From Phoebastria nigripes (Eukaryota; Chordata; Aves; Procellariiformes; Diomedeidae): 64,000 nt of DNA. Under the pieces are notes generated by a model. It saw nothing but the letters and a program-made list of their open reading frames with translations, was not told the origin of the DNA and searched no databases. The position numbers and the translations under genes were made by a program. Positions 40,501 through 55,500 of this stretch are shown here, one piece after another. The stretch lies in NCBI GenBank assembly GCA_035582835.1, contig JAYKAV010002419.1, positions 561,006 to 625,005 on the forward strand, written 5' to 3'. Within the stretch, counting starts at the first letter, position 1. Every line of letters starts with the position of its first letter.

Positions 40501-43500
40501 TTTTTTAGCTGGGGAAGTTTCCAAGGAGAGCTGAGGGCTCGCTGTTACAAGTGCCAGAGAGAGAACAAGGCCCAGACGTTAGCAAAGCAGGGGACACTTC
40601 TGAGCTCCCCTGCTCGCGCAGCCAAGAGGAAAAGAGATACAATCCTACAGTGCATCACTCTCAGTACATTCAGGGAAGCATCTGCAGAGGAGACCAGTCC
40701 AACGCTGTATCTATTTCTGGTTTCCCCCCCAAGAGAGCAATTCCCTCCACAAGAGGTACTGACAAGGCGACTCCGACCGTCACAGCTCAGGAGAGGCTCT
40801 CCCTCCCACCCCACCACTGCAACAGTTTGACTTTGCCTACTGAAATGGTCACAAGGGGAATGTGACTGCTGTCTGCAAGTACACAGGGAGGAGGGGGAAA
40901 CCTGGGAAGCAAGAGGAATGCTTTATGCTACCAGAAGATATTAAGAACAAGTTACTTCAAAAGCTAGACATGAATCCATAGAAGCTGGGGAAAAGGAAAA
41001 AAAAAGAATATATGGAAGAAATACACACACCCTCCTCCATGTTAGAGCAGTAAAATTCTAGACCAGCACATCAGAAGCAGCAGCGTGACAACAATCCTAA
41101 CTGGCTCCAGGATGGAAGTGTCTGAGCTACACTACGCAGTGACCACAGGCAGCCGGGCTCCCTAACTCCATCTCTCAGCCTCATTTCCTCTGCTCCACAA
41201 CATCACTGATGAGCAAATAAAAATAAAAATGTTAATTTACCACCAAATTTAGTATCAACTCTCATCCAGTTTTAATTATTAAAGATTCATGATGTGCATG
41301 TAAATCTGAAACACTTAGCATGTAAACTTAACGTGGTATGTATTCTTGTTCAGACTTATTTTTAAGTGTTTAAATGTGCTTTGTATATATGAAGTGTTGG
41401 TGCTGATCCCTAAGGTCAGTATTTATGCATCTCTATATAGAGAGTACTATACACGTACATGAAAGAGCACGATGCTTTCATTTCCTCCTACGTGGCAGAT
41501 TCACAGGAACTTCTTACTGAAGATGAAAAGGTTCTCAGCTTCACCCACTAAGGTTTAAAAACACCACGTTATTAACTCCTTGGTGCCAGAAGCTAGAACA
41601 TTACCACTTCAAAAGCAATCTGGAGTTTAAAGCCAAGGAGATAAAGATAAGAGTGGTCTTATTTTTGGTCCTTAAACCTATGAACTGCAGGGAAGCCTGG
41701 AACAGTCCCACTACTTCGCGTTTTATATTCTGTATGCCTTTATATAATGCCACATGCTACATAAAACAAATTTCCCAGTATGTTTGTTATTTTCTGCGGG
41801 TTCCCTTTTCACTCTTGTATCTGGGACATCTCCCTTGTTTTCAGAGATCAGAGTAAGGTTACTGGAGGATGCAATACAAATCTTACGAACTCTGGGAGTC
41901 CTAACTGCTTTAGCCTAACAGGAGCTAAGAATAACTTCAACGCCAGATGTTCTTTCACCTTTGTGAAGCAACATCAAGCCCTGCAGACATGGTACAGAGA
42001 AAGGCAACCTACAACAACTCAAGATTTGGTCACCTGGGTTTGGTGTTGGTTTTTTTTGTTGTTTTTTTTTTGTGTGTGTGTGTGTTTTTTGTTTGGGGTT
42101 TTTTTTGTTTGTTTTGTTTTGTTTTATTTTTCCTTCTCTTTTGCCAGGAAACAAATCCACACAGATCATCCAGGGTTAACATACCACCATGTGAAACCCA
42201 TCTAAAGACTCACTGGAATGACAAAGGAGTCTCATCTGTGTAAGGTACCTGTTGCTTTCAATGCCCCAGCAACTGACATAGCCAGCAGACAGGTTAGGGA
42301 CATAACACCTGTCATCACTACAACCCAGGCATTTTCTTCACAGAGAAAACCCTTCTGCCCTGGTCGCAGTGACATGGTAAGCCATTGCTTCCTCTCTGCC
42401 CAGAAGAGGCGGCAGTTGGAAGCTGATCTGCAGATCAGAAACCAAACAGCATCTTCTTCAGAAAGGCCTGGCCTCGCTTGAACCCGGGTGGAGATCAATG
42501 ATAAATCTTTAACAGCAAGATGGTTTACAACCCCTACTGCAGGGTGGGGATGCTCCTCATTCCTTGATAGTCAGCTACCTAATCAGTGGTGCTTGAAGCT
42601 GGCAAGACAGCAAGAAAGCAGGCTCCATTTCCTGTTGAAACAGGAAAAGGTTCGTGGAGTGAAGAAATAAATAAATCTAGAACTGCCCAAAAATCATGTC
42701 TAAACAATTGTGCTTTCTTCCTCTTTTCACCAAGGAGAAGCAGTTTGCAGACTGTGAGAAAAAAAAAAACACCAAACAAAATAAAGTAACAAACCCTATG
42801 TGCTAGGAGAGGACTGAAGCTTGCCACACAAATTCGTATCGTTTCTCCAGAACAGCCCTACTGGCAGTACTTTTCTTACATGACTAAGAATTACATCAGC
42901 CCAGCTGCTGCAAAGGTGGTATCACTCTTCCCGATGGTAAGGAAAGCTGCTGAAGGGACAATGATGACTCCTGGTGATTGATGTACCTTCTGTGTAAAAA
43001 GGAACTTAACGTGGAGTGGGAAAACGAGCTCCAAATCCTGTTACAGAAACATCTTGTTACACCCAAACTGTCTCTACAGTTCTCCTATGGCTGAAGACAA
43101 AACCAATGACACCTGACAGCCAGGTATTTTTATCTGCTTGGGCTGCTCTCCCTGCCTCTCCGGGGTTAGGTTAACTTTTGGTTTAGAAGAAAAAAAAAAA
43201 AAAATATTAACCTGACTTTGCCATAACTAACACCAGTTTATTTAGAAATTTGCTAATGAAGTGAAAAAGTGGAAGAAAGTGGTTAATAACAGTCTGCTCA
43301 TTTTTCATTTTAAAGGAAAAACAGAACAGTATTATTTCAAGCATTCAAGTCGCTGTACGTTAGTACTGGCTAGTCATCTATAAAAGTAGGTGTACCTTAT
43401 TATACATTCCTATACACTAATAGCTACCAGTAAGAAAATAAAATCTAATTTGAGTACAGATGTAGTTATGTCTTTAAAAAAAAGTTATTTTATTATATTT

Positions 43501-46500
43501 ATGTTATTTAATCCTGTGTGTCTTTAAACAGATGTACATTACCTGATGAAGTGCTCCTGCTGGTAGAATAATAGCATCACCAAGAAACTGAATAACCGTA
43601 CAGGTTTTTACTCCATATTCTTCAAGAAGTCTTTGGCGAAGTTTTTTGTTCACATACCAACTCTGATCACGTATTGGATCATGCTCTGGTAAAACTTCTA
43701 AGCCTTGCTCTTTTGCTATCTGTAAGTACAGAAAAGATCCCAAGTCACTTTCAAAAGAAGCTGAACCTTTTGCTGATAAGTTGTAAGTATACCTAACTTA
43801 CAAAGCAACACTACTGTGTTCCCAATACCCAAATGAGAATTTTAGTTAGGTATTCAAAAGAACCTCAGAGGAACTGGGAAGTCCCACTGAACTGAAGACA
43901 CCTGCAGAACTCCCACTCCAAAATGTAGAGCTTTAAAGAACTCGGCACAATAATCTATTAATAAGCAACACGCTCTCTGTATGACTTCTTTCATCAAGAA
44001 AGTAAAATCTGACCTCAAGAGCTCCTATGCTGCCAATTCCTCAAGCTTACAACCTTCAGTTTTGACACAGACATGCACCACCACAACCTCAGCTCAGGAA
44101 AAAACCAGCAGATAAAACTAAGGGTCATACGGTCCTGGGCAACCTGCTCTAGGCAACTCTGCTTGAGCATGGGGCTAGACAAAAAGAACCTCAAAAGGTC
44201 CCCTTGCAATCTCAACCACTCTCTGATAAGAAGTTATTTTCCTACCATCCCATCAAGGAATTGGGAAAAAACAATGAACAGAAAAAAAATACTCTTCCTG
44301 ACAGTGGTAGACTTAACTGCAACAACTATTTCTCACCAAGTTAACCACAGGGAAACAAATATTACCCTTAATCAATTGCTGATTAATGAATCATAGTGAC
44401 TAAAGAAAAAAGCGACTAAAGATAAAAAACACGTATCAAATCCATCTGTCATGACTCAGGAGACAATTATCTCATTAAAAACATAGATTTTTATTCATAC
44501 TGATGTTAAATGTACTTAATTATGCGATGCAGAGCTTGAAACTGTTTTTGTGTATTACCACCTTTTTTCTGTACTAAACAAGATACTGCGATTTTATCTC
44601 TTATCAGCAGGCAAAGCGGTCCCACGGTCTAGTCATCAATTAATCTCCAATTCAGTATTTCAAAAATACCACCACACCAAAAATACAAGGCGGTACATAA
44701 TTCATTTTGGAAACCACGGCAAGCTGTGGCAGCAAATGACAAGCTTTGTTACATAGCGTCTTAAGTGCTTCTGTTTTAAACCTGCTGCTCAAAGAGTTTC
44801 ACAATATCCCTTAATTGCTCTGAAAGAAGAAATGCTCAATAATACTCATTGGCCACCTATTCCCTTGCATTCGTGACTTTGTTCACAACTCCCTTTTCCA
44901 AACTGAAGAGCCACCATCTACTTTATGAGCATCTAGTTTTTAAATGAACAGAAAAGCCTCGCCGTATAATTCATAATCTCCTGGAATTAGCTGTGTTTTG
45001 TTTACTAGTGCTCATTTCTCCCCACAGTTCAGCTTGCCGAAGAGCAAATGTTTGAGGCACCAGAGGACAGCTGCCCTGGGACTGTAACACTGCCTTATTG
45101 TCCAAGAGAACCTTTACTGCTGAATTTCTTAGGCTCTTCCTGCTTGCAGTAGAGACCTTGGCCTCCAGCCTGTTTATGGACCCCTTTGGTTTAGCCAGTT
45201 AAAACTCATCTGATTTTTTTCCCCACAGTAGAGGACAGTGAAGACTTCTTTTCCTCGAGCAACCACTTCAGTGATATTTTGGTATTTCTACGTCATCCGT
45301 CAAGACCACTTTCCAGAACACGAAAACATGCTAAAGACAGGGCACAGAAAACTGCTTCCAAGATGGTATCTCTAAATTTAATGCCATTGATGACTCTCAA
45401 TGGCCCAGTGGTGGATATTCATCCTACGTGGTAAGTAACGACCTGAAAGGTTCTGATGTGGCTCTAACTTGTTCATCACATGCTGCCGAAGGAAGATCTG
45501 CACCGTAGCTAATGCTGAAGAAGTTTGCTGCCCTTGGGTACATTATCCCCCACCGCTTTCATCTTCACTAAGAGCCAAGGCATGTTCTTTGAGCTAACTG
45601 ACGTGACACAGAGTCCTTACGAAGATCGGTGGCTGCTGGATTTGCAAGGTTGGGGTTTTTTGCATAGGACAATTCACAAAAATGTCAGCATCTGATAATG
45701 CAAGAATGGATCAGTGACAGAAGAATATTATCCTACAAATGCTAATACTAAAATAAAATTATCCTTTGTCTTAGAGAAGGACAAGACTAGATCTCCATGC
45801 CCTCCTGAGCATTCAGAGTTCACAGGCTACCTGTAACTCTTAAGAGGCGAGTACGTATCATGTTACGTATTTTATTTGTTGACTGATGTAGCAGGTCAAG
45901 TATAGTTTATTTTACATGCTGTAAGGAAAGAATTTTGCTTCCCCCCCTTCCCTAAGCACAGGGGTGGGGGTTGTGGTTTTTGCCAGCACCCTTTGATTTA
46001 CCAGTTACTTAGATTATATTTATAAAATACCTATTATGAATCTAACCTTTTGCAGAAACTCCCTTATCTTGTCAGCATCTTTGCCAGCATAAATGTGCCA
46101 TAAAGCACCAGGTAATTCACTTGAATCTTTCAACCGCTTCCTTAAAAGGTCATCCAAATCTTCCTCTTCAAACTTCTTCAAAACTCCTAGAATTCAACAA
46201 AAATATTTTTAAAAAGTGAGACAGAGGAAAAACTGAAACCAAACACCTTCTTTTCAAATTTCTTGTGTGATACTGAATAGATAGAAGTTTGCTGAATACA
46301 ACAGAAGCCCCCAGGTGATCCTCTTGTTCAGTGTTTGTAAGTAGTTACTAGAACATGAATGCCATAAATACCTTAAAAATAACATTTAATTTTCAAACTT
46401 TTTTACATCTCTTGAATTTGATAGGACACATTCTCCTACCTGAAATAAACAAGCAGGGCTGGCACCAAAAATTAAAAGATGAAAAAGGTGTTTTCCTGCA

Positions 46501-49500
46501 GTCAGCAAAAGCAGTGTTTTGTGTGCTGTTCTGCAGCAGCTAGGTCAAGAAGCCAGAGCTCTCCCAATAGGCTGAAGTTTTGCTGCTATTAACTCAGTGC
46601 ATACGCAAGTGAAAACAAAGCAAATAAAAGGCAGCAAACCTTACTGCAGGTCTATTAGTCACACCCAAAATCTACATTTGCTGATTATGGAATGAGAGGA
46701 CAAAAGAATAAGGGGAAAGAAACAAAACTATTTCAGTGATTTAAAGACTGTTTCACATAAGCAATAAACCTCATACAGAGGACTAACATACACCAATTTA
46801 AGCTCTCCAGTGCTGAAAAATTACATTACAGTCCAAATCCAATAGACCAAACACAGTGCATCCAGAGAGAGCAGAATAAACAGAAGGTTTGGCAAATACA
46901 TCATCCTGACATAATTGTTAGAACTACCACAGCTTCCAGGGAAAATCCTTCATCCTGCACTTTCATTAGCTCTGCCAGACCCAGCACACGAATGGTACAT
47001 CAATTACAGGCAACAGCAAAAAAAGTGAAAAGAGTTTGAAATACCATTTCATAATTCATGAACTGCAGTGTATTTTATGCGGAGTTAATGTGTGTGCAAA
47101 TTCTTGAAACAAAGAATCTCCCAGGTTTAAGCAAGTACTTATGGACATCTTTCATCCACTTCAAAAGAACAGTGTCAATTTTAAAAGCAGCAGATCATTC
47201 AGCCCATCTACACCACTTACAATGAGCTTCCCTTTACCTGATTTGGAAAGTACTCCATTTCCTTTTGCTATGCCAACGTAAACAAGGATGTTCACGACAT
47301 CAGAAACTTCAATATGGAGATTTGTGGTTCCTGTATCATGGTCTTTAGTAGCAGCCACACCTATGTTACAAGATAAAATTAAGATTTGTTGTATTGCATA
47401 TTCACCTTCAAACAGAAATGTGCAACAGCTAACTGAGAAGAAATTTCTGAAAGTACACCAAGCATCACAGAAAAGCATTTTATGCACAGATAGGCTTTAC
47501 TGTGAAAATACTGAGATACACAAACTACAAACGTGCTTTTGCTGCACTTGCTAAACAAGAAAATGTTACTTTTTAACGAAGACCTTGAGATATCTCTTAG
47601 CCCAGGTAACTGTCCCTATATAGCAGCTGTGTCGGAACAAAACGCGTTTCAGCAGAATAATCAAAGACATTTCCTGACCACTACACTCCTTTCCAATCTT
47701 TCAACCTTTCAGGTTTTTCAGGGCAGAATATAAGTACAATGAATACACAAGGTTATCAAATCAAATGTGTCGCTTTTATGCCTGGCTATAAGCCGAGGTC
47801 TTAACCAAAAGAAATCCCCAGGCAAAGAGGGAAATTAATTTTAGTTCTACGAGGTGAAAACATACATGCTTAAGTCAAAAGGACATTTCAGAACACTAAG
47901 CCTTGCAACAGTATTACATAAAAGTGTCATTAATGATTCAGTTCTTCAGACCCATGCCTTGATCACTACTGTTAATACATTTATTTCAAAGGACATCTGG
48001 AGACGTTTTTAAATCAAAGCCATCATGCTACAAATTACAACTCATTTCTTGTCCTATTACAACAATTTGTAAAACAGAATTGAACAGATTTGTTTGCAAA
48101 AGAAGGACCAGCTGGAAAAGGTCTGAGGGAAACCACCTTTTCTAAACAGGTTTTTGAGTGTACAGCATACAATACAAATACAAATTATGAGAAAAATGCT
48201 GAGATTTATTTATGACCAGAATTACAAACACAATAATACTGCATGAAGTATTCTGTCATATGGCGTTATTAAAGACAGGATCTCTCTTTGTGTAAAAGTA
48301 GCTAACCATTTATATGCTTCAGAAGACTATTAACAGCACAAGGAAAGATAGAAAGAAATGCAGAAGTAAATAAACTCTCATGCCTGAGGTGCATGTACTG
48401 TTAATATGCAAGTCAGTAAAGCATTTCCTCTTACATTCAGTGAACAATTACCCTCCAAGCAAGCTCAGCTTTCTATCAAGCATTATAGCGTGTGATATTC
48501 TACAGTTTTAAGGGAAGAGGTAACTGCTACACTTCTAGGGCATACTCACCATATGCACTGCATAGTCTGGGTCCCAAATCTGGACGGACAAAAAATCCTG
48601 GCAGATGAGAAGCCAAGTTTAGTTTTCCTTCTGGACTACAATATTCAGGCAAGGGTAAACTTTTTAGTAAGTCCTCGTATCTGGAGGCGAAAAGAAGAAG
48701 AATGTAATTGGATTTGTGTGATTACAGAGAGAGAAAAAAACAACATGGGGACTGACTTAAGAATATCTAATATCGAACTCAAATACCTTGCGGGCATCAT
48801 AGCCTTGAAGTCTTCACCAGAAGGCCAATCTTTCAGTTTTAATAGAGCCGTTTCCCCATTTTTTATTTTCTGCCGTTCTGCAAGTAACATAGAAATTACT
48901 AAAAACTAATATACTGTAGGTGTTTTTCTTTATTCAACTAAAACATGTAACTGAGCTCTTAACTTTTCTATAAAGATTTCATCCATAAAACAAGAGATAA
49001 TTAATTTCGAGACTCAAGAAGCATACAAACCAAACTCAACTAGTTGAGGAACAACGACATTTGTTGGTTTCTTAGTCAGACCTAACTAGTATATTAGTGT
49101 ATCTTTAATTCTGCAAAGGTACAAAATGCAAATTTCCATCACATTCTCTGGAAACAGATTACCTAGAGCTTTCTTTTTAAACTGAAGTTTCTTCAAAGCC
49201 TCAAGATCCATAACGAATATTTTAACTGCAGTTTCTAACACTGATCGTGTTCACAATCAATGGAATAATACATTTAAAGTAACGTACTTGAAACATCTTC
49301 AAAACCATCCCAGAACTCCTTGACATTGGTGTTTGAAATAATACTGTCTTTGCAATTCAAGATATCAGCTTGCTGGTTTCCAAAATCTAGACTAATTGAC
49401 TCAGCTTTCCACAGGCTGAAGTTCATTTTCTTATGCATACCGGACACTAAAACAGGCTGTAAAAAAATAAAATAAAATAAAAAAATGTCAATACTTATCC

Positions 49501-52500
49501 TTTNGGAAGTAAACACATCCTTCAGTTAAACTGGAGTACAAATGCATCCGAAACACACACTGAAGACCTTGGCCCCACTGAGCTGTTAACACTTCCTCCA
49601 ACAGCAACCATACCCAAGATGTCATACACACATCCTTCTGGAATTTGACTCTCCATAACAGTAATTTCTTATTATTAGCAGTTAACTGAATTTTAAACTA
49701 CACAACGTTCATAGGTGGGCTATACCTGACACGCTTTTGCCCACTGCTAACAATACATTTTCAAACATGGAGTTAGGCAAATTTGTCCTTTAATAACTCC
49801 CCCAGAGTTCATNCTGAGGTCACCTTATAGACCGAAGGGCTCAATACTTACCCTTCCTTGTTTCCAGCACTCTTTGAAGAGCTTCCAGTTGTTGTTGTTT
49901 TTATGGTCTCTGAGCCACAAAACATGCTTATCACAGATCCACGAATACTGAATATCACTGTACAGTTTACTGCAGTCATCCTGAATACATTTTCTATCAT
50001 CCTTTGGCTCATCTTTCATTTCAGATTTTACATTTATCTTTGGTGCTCTATTTGGTGGAATCTTGTTTTCTACTACTGAAGCAATTATGTCATCAAGAAT
50101 GTTTGGCATAGTCCTTCCACTCTTGCCACTCTATCAGAAAACAAACAAATGTATGCTTAAAGAACGTAAAAGCAAATAAAGTTAATGCAATTCCTTTTGC
50201 AGTAGAACGACAACATTTCATTACCAATTAGAAGCTTGCAGTTATCTACTTCCTTTGTAGAAAACTGCATGCATTCTTACGTTGAAAAAGTTCGAAATAT
50301 ACAGTTATTACAAAACTCAATATATTGGAATCTTCCTTTGCTTTGTCAGGTTAAGGTTTTATCTAACTTCATGGACTTCGTAGTATGTACCAATTATTAC
50401 TCTCTCTATATATATAAAAATAAACAAAACGTTAATGCAAATGTGTGTGTGTGCATATAAAGTTTTAATTATAAATGAGCATTTAAAGCAATATAGCTAT
50501 CAGACTGCTCTGATACTACAGTGTACCAAAACAAATGATAGAGAATTTCAAATCCTGATATAAAAAACGTGCGTCTTGTAAACACTTACTGCTGTTCCTG
50601 TGGAGTAAACTGGAGCAAAAGCAATACCAGCATCTGTAGAACCTAGACGCAGTTTGCCCGCTGTTGTAGTTAATAAATCTCGTAAGGTTGAGCCCTGCTC
50701 GTTGTTCTGGGACGCAGGAGGGGAGCTTTTGCAGTTTTGGGACTCCAAATTATCCTGGTCTTTCTCTTCCTTTGAATGTTTTCCAGAAGGGCATTCTTTG
50801 TTCTCTAAAACAACAATAACCATTGGAAGTTTACATTATTGTATCATGATGCAGACATAGGAACAGCACCAGTATCCTGCATTTTATAGTGGTGGTAATA
50901 TACTGTAGCACTAGTGCTTTATTCACCTGAAAACACACCAGAGGATGAACTAGATCCTTCAAAATGCAGTCAAACAGTGTGACCATGAAAAGGCCTTCCT
51001 CAGCATCTCAGACATGCAGCTGAGTCAGTACCTGTCACAAATGAGAGATGCTGTAGCTGGAAATACTGCCACATTACACATGCATTCCACTAGTGGCTCT
51101 TCTGGTAACAGATTCTGATGCCACCAGGAGAAGGCATTACAGTTTCAAGATAAAAGTTAAGGGGGAAAAGAATATCATCTTTTCTTTTTGTTGAACAGAA
51201 AACTGTTTGCATTTTTCCTAATTAATTCAATCATGTATCACTGGTGCCCCCAAAGTCACGGACATGATATGACAATTTCAAACACCTACCTTTCTTTTCT
51301 TCTCTGGCTTTCTGCTCTGCAAGATCAGCTAACCAATGCAGCGGTGACTGGGATTCCGGCGGTGTTAACTTGCTGTCTGTGCTTACATCGCTCCTTGGAC
51401 TTGTATTACCATTTGTCTCGGACTTTTGAGGAGTATTCTGCTGTTGAGACTCAGGCATGCACAGAGAAATTTTATTACTGTGGTTAAGGACATTCTGCAA
51501 AACCTGTAAAGAACAAATTTATTTTTAAGTATATAACTTTGCTTTAATGTATTTCAAAGTCAAGGCTAGCATTTAACCATCGTATATGCAAATTAAAATG
51601 CAACTAGTACTATTCAAATATAAAAATCCACAAGAATCCGAACATCTGAACAAACTGCGATGTATACACCGATTTTAGACTCACCTGAGACACACCATTC
51701 ATTGCAGGGAGCTTGCCAGCTTGCGTGCTCTGCTTGCTGGTACACTGACAATGGGATTTAATTTCAAATTTTTCCCTAATACTGTGCATAGCATCTAGAA
51801 GATCTGTCAACACTAGAAGACAATTAAGAAGAAAACCATCAGCAGCTCTCAATCATTTTGTGACCCTCTTTACAATACACGCATTGTGATGCTAAAATGC
51901 TACCTCCAAACCTTTTTAAAATTTAAACTATTAAAACTGCTAAATTTAGCACTCAAAAATACTATAAAAAGACTGTCCAGATTACCTTAAAGCTCGTGCA
52001 GAAAGAGACATGGTCTTTAATTAAATAATTGTGTACTACTCTTCTGAATAATCTAACCTTTACCCTGCATTCCCATTGCATGGCACACAAGCAGCAAGCC
52101 AGTCATTCATTATTTACTCCTCATTGTTCAACTGGTGCATCATTGCTTCATTTAATAAAACCGTCAAACTACAGACTGAAGTGAGCCACGTCTTGACAAA
52201 AAAATTAGTATGTGATCACGTAATTTAAGGCTGTTTGGTAATGGGTACGCACAGAAGAACAAAACTGAGGTTATGTAGGCAGCCTTCACTATGCCGTTTC
52301 CAGTTGAGTGGTTCACTTCACAATTTAAAATTAAAACCAGTTCCAGTCTAGAACCTGTTCTGGGGAATGTCACAATTTGAATTTATTATGGAATCTAACC
52401 AACCTTCATTTCTACCTGAACTAACATGCAACAACCCATAAAATAATGACTGGATCTGTATTTCCAGCTTAAAATAACTTGGGAATTTGCTTAATGAGTT

Positions 52501-55500
52501 TAAAGGCACGTTTGAGTTTTCTATTCTCTGCTCTGCATCAATGCTGCCAGAGATCACAAGTAAAGTTGCGCTAGCAACAACAACCACACCTAACTGCACT
52601 TCTTTATTAAACTGAATTTTGCTGGGTTTAGGATTACTGTTTAGTTCTTCATTTATCACAAGCTCCTTTACCGCATTTTGCTCTAAGATGCTCAATCAGA
52701 TGTCCAACCAAAACCACACATGATTTTTTTTTTTCTTGGGGGTGGGGTGGGGAAGGGAACGACACACAGCAGAAAACAGCGAAAAACAAATCCCCAAAAA
52801 TCTGTTGCCACATAACGCTCCTTGGCAGTACTACTCTAAGATTTTCTTTTAACAGCTAAGGTCAGATTTATTAAGTACATTCTGGCTGTTTTATTCTGCT
52901 CTGAAAAGGTACAAAACAGTCACAAAAAACACCCTGAATTTCTTCACTGCCTGTCCCTGAAACCCCTTCAGACATCTGTCAGGATACTCCTCTCTCTCTC
53001 CTCATCATCTGTGCCCCTTGCTGTTAACTGCCCAGAATCACTTGCCTTCCTGCAATGATTCGACACAATTCGCAGGTTTTTAAGTGGAAAATTAGAAGTT
53101 TCAAGAAACAACTCTGGCCTCTCTTCACAGAGAGGCCTGGGAAAAAACACATCCTGCTTGTTCGCAGGTCTTACCAGAGCCTGGAATAATCTGCGTTGGC
53201 ATCAGGTGTTTGTGATCATGAGGCTGTCCCTTCACACACTTCATCCAGGCGTATAACTCCTTATCTGCAAAATAGCATTGCCAATTGTTTTACTTCACTT
53301 ACAGTGGTACACAGAGCGAGCTAACTAACATTTTTCAGATTTGTTTTAGTTAGAAACGGTTTTCTACGCATACTGTAAGTCTTCTGTCCTGGTATCCTGC
53401 ATGACAAAAGATTTGCACACAACAGCTACTTTTCACAATAAGGAAAAGAATAAAGAGTTTTAACAATACTGGAATCTGAAATAGCAGCATCTGTAACACA
53501 GACCCTTGCCAATAACCTCAAAGTTTTGAAGTATATTCCCTTTATTACATTTAGAGAGTTGCCAATTTAGCATAAGCCGAAATCCTGTACAGTCGCAGTT
53601 GAGGCAGTGAGGCCCCCTTGATGAATTCTAACACGGAAAAGAGACACAATTAGGCTGTGATTGTATGACCAATTTAATTTGACACAGTCCACGCTCCAAC
53701 TAAAAGTGGCTGTCTTCAACCAGAGACCCCCAAACAAGCCAAAAAGATGAATTTTTAACTGAATCACTTCTCTGATTTGGCCTACCATGCGGCTGCACCA
53801 ATGTTACTGGTGGCACAAAGGAGAGGGAAGTTGCATCATGGATTTATGTCAGATTAAAGCAACCATGAAACCACAAGTCTGTATGTACTGGTTGAAAATC
53901 GTTTGTGGCAGCAGAGAGGGCCTAACTGGTAGGAGAAAGAGGATTTCTATAAAGTTTCAGGAAGAATATCCCTGCCAGAAAAATATGCAGTGTAAAGACA
54001 AGACAGAGAAAGAACGAAAGTGAAAAATGTCTGGCCAAGCAACCGGTCACCGATCTGCTATGTGATTCTGGGGCAGAAGTACGAATGCAATTTCTCTCTC
54101 AACCCCCAGTCATGGTGTATCCTATCCACNGAACTGCTACTTTAAGAGACTCTTCAAATCCTTTTACTAGTTTGCCCATCTCTAGCAATGTAAACTAAGG
54201 AGAGTATGCTAAAGGAAGCATTTAGCACATGTAAAGCATTATTTTCTTGCACTGTAATAGATACACAATGTACCAAATGTTCCTTTCAGATAAAAATTCA
54301 TTTGCTAGCTATTCTGTAGTTTTTTAACACCTAAAACAGTGAAATATATAACTGAACAAGAACTAAAGCAAATCAAAAAACAAAAGAGCACGTATCTACT
54401 TAAAGTATTTTATCACTGAAATGCCATAACATGGCATTCCACTTGATGGTGCCATGAACTGTCTGAAGGTAACAATGGATGCACATTCATTCATTCATGT
54501 AGTAAAGTAATGAGAGCAGTCATTGATAAATATCTGAATATGGAATATTTAAACCTCTATCGTTCCTGCTGAAGCAGGGGGAAACCAGTGTATTCTCCAT
54601 TACATTTAGCAACTGTAAAAACAACTACCATTTCCAGGAAAAATGGTGTAATATGAAGTGCTATTATAAAGAGATGGGTGGGTGGTTCTGAACTTTGTAG
54701 GAGTGCCAAAGGAGAGATACAGGTCACACGAATCCTACAGCATCACTAGAAATAAAGCTGCAGAGAGGGAAGCTATCGTACTTCTGCTTTTGCATGTAAT
54801 GTTGTGATGAACAGTAAGGAGAAAGTCTTCCCTGTTAGAAGACTGAAAAGAAGCCTGCTTCTGTATGCTGCTTTTTTAGGCTTTGAAGACATTTTACTAA
54901 AATTTTCCTGGCTGGCTAACATGCACACTATAAAAAGCCTCTGACTGCGTGTTCCCACTAGGGTAAATAATGTTCGGCGTATATCCCAAGCCACGTCAGA
55001 TGGATGCACACACATGCACACACGCAGACTTCAGCCAGTTAAGAGCTGCTGAAGCAGCCTCCAGCATTAGAGCATTAACGACTCCTCTCAGTGTTGGAAA
55101 ACACCTACATTAGTTCCCTAGAAACTTCAGGCTTTGACGGAAGTCTCTGGGAACACATACCGCAGTGTAGGAGGCTCTCACTGCAAGCCAAGGACAAAGT
55201 GGATGAGTCTCTCCATTTATTAAAGATTTGCCATCTAACAGTTAAACTTTATTTTACTAACATTTCACATCTGTGACATTATGCTGCTATGACAAACATG
55301 GAAATGCTTTTCAAAACAGCTTTATACTTGAATCAGTTTCTGGCACAGTGTTTGACCGCAGGACTGTGCCAGGGCACAATGCCTGCCACCCAGGGGAAGG
55401 CAGCCCTTTCCAACAAGCAGCCTGAGCACCAATGTCACAGCCAAGGGCTGAATGACCAGATCGATCTTCCAAGCCATTCCTCCTTTCAATTGCAACCAGG

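Noticed and set aside
41140..41190. Candidate for miR-1296, which lies within human JMJD1C
   Set aside because: Only a short resemblance (CTCCATCTCTC) to the mature sequence and no hairpin was recognised; not supported.
41780..42243. Phe/Val/Cys-rich frames of 141 and 98 codons
   Set aside because: Their hydrophobic stretch is simply the translated T/GT-rich low-complexity tract at 42041-42140.
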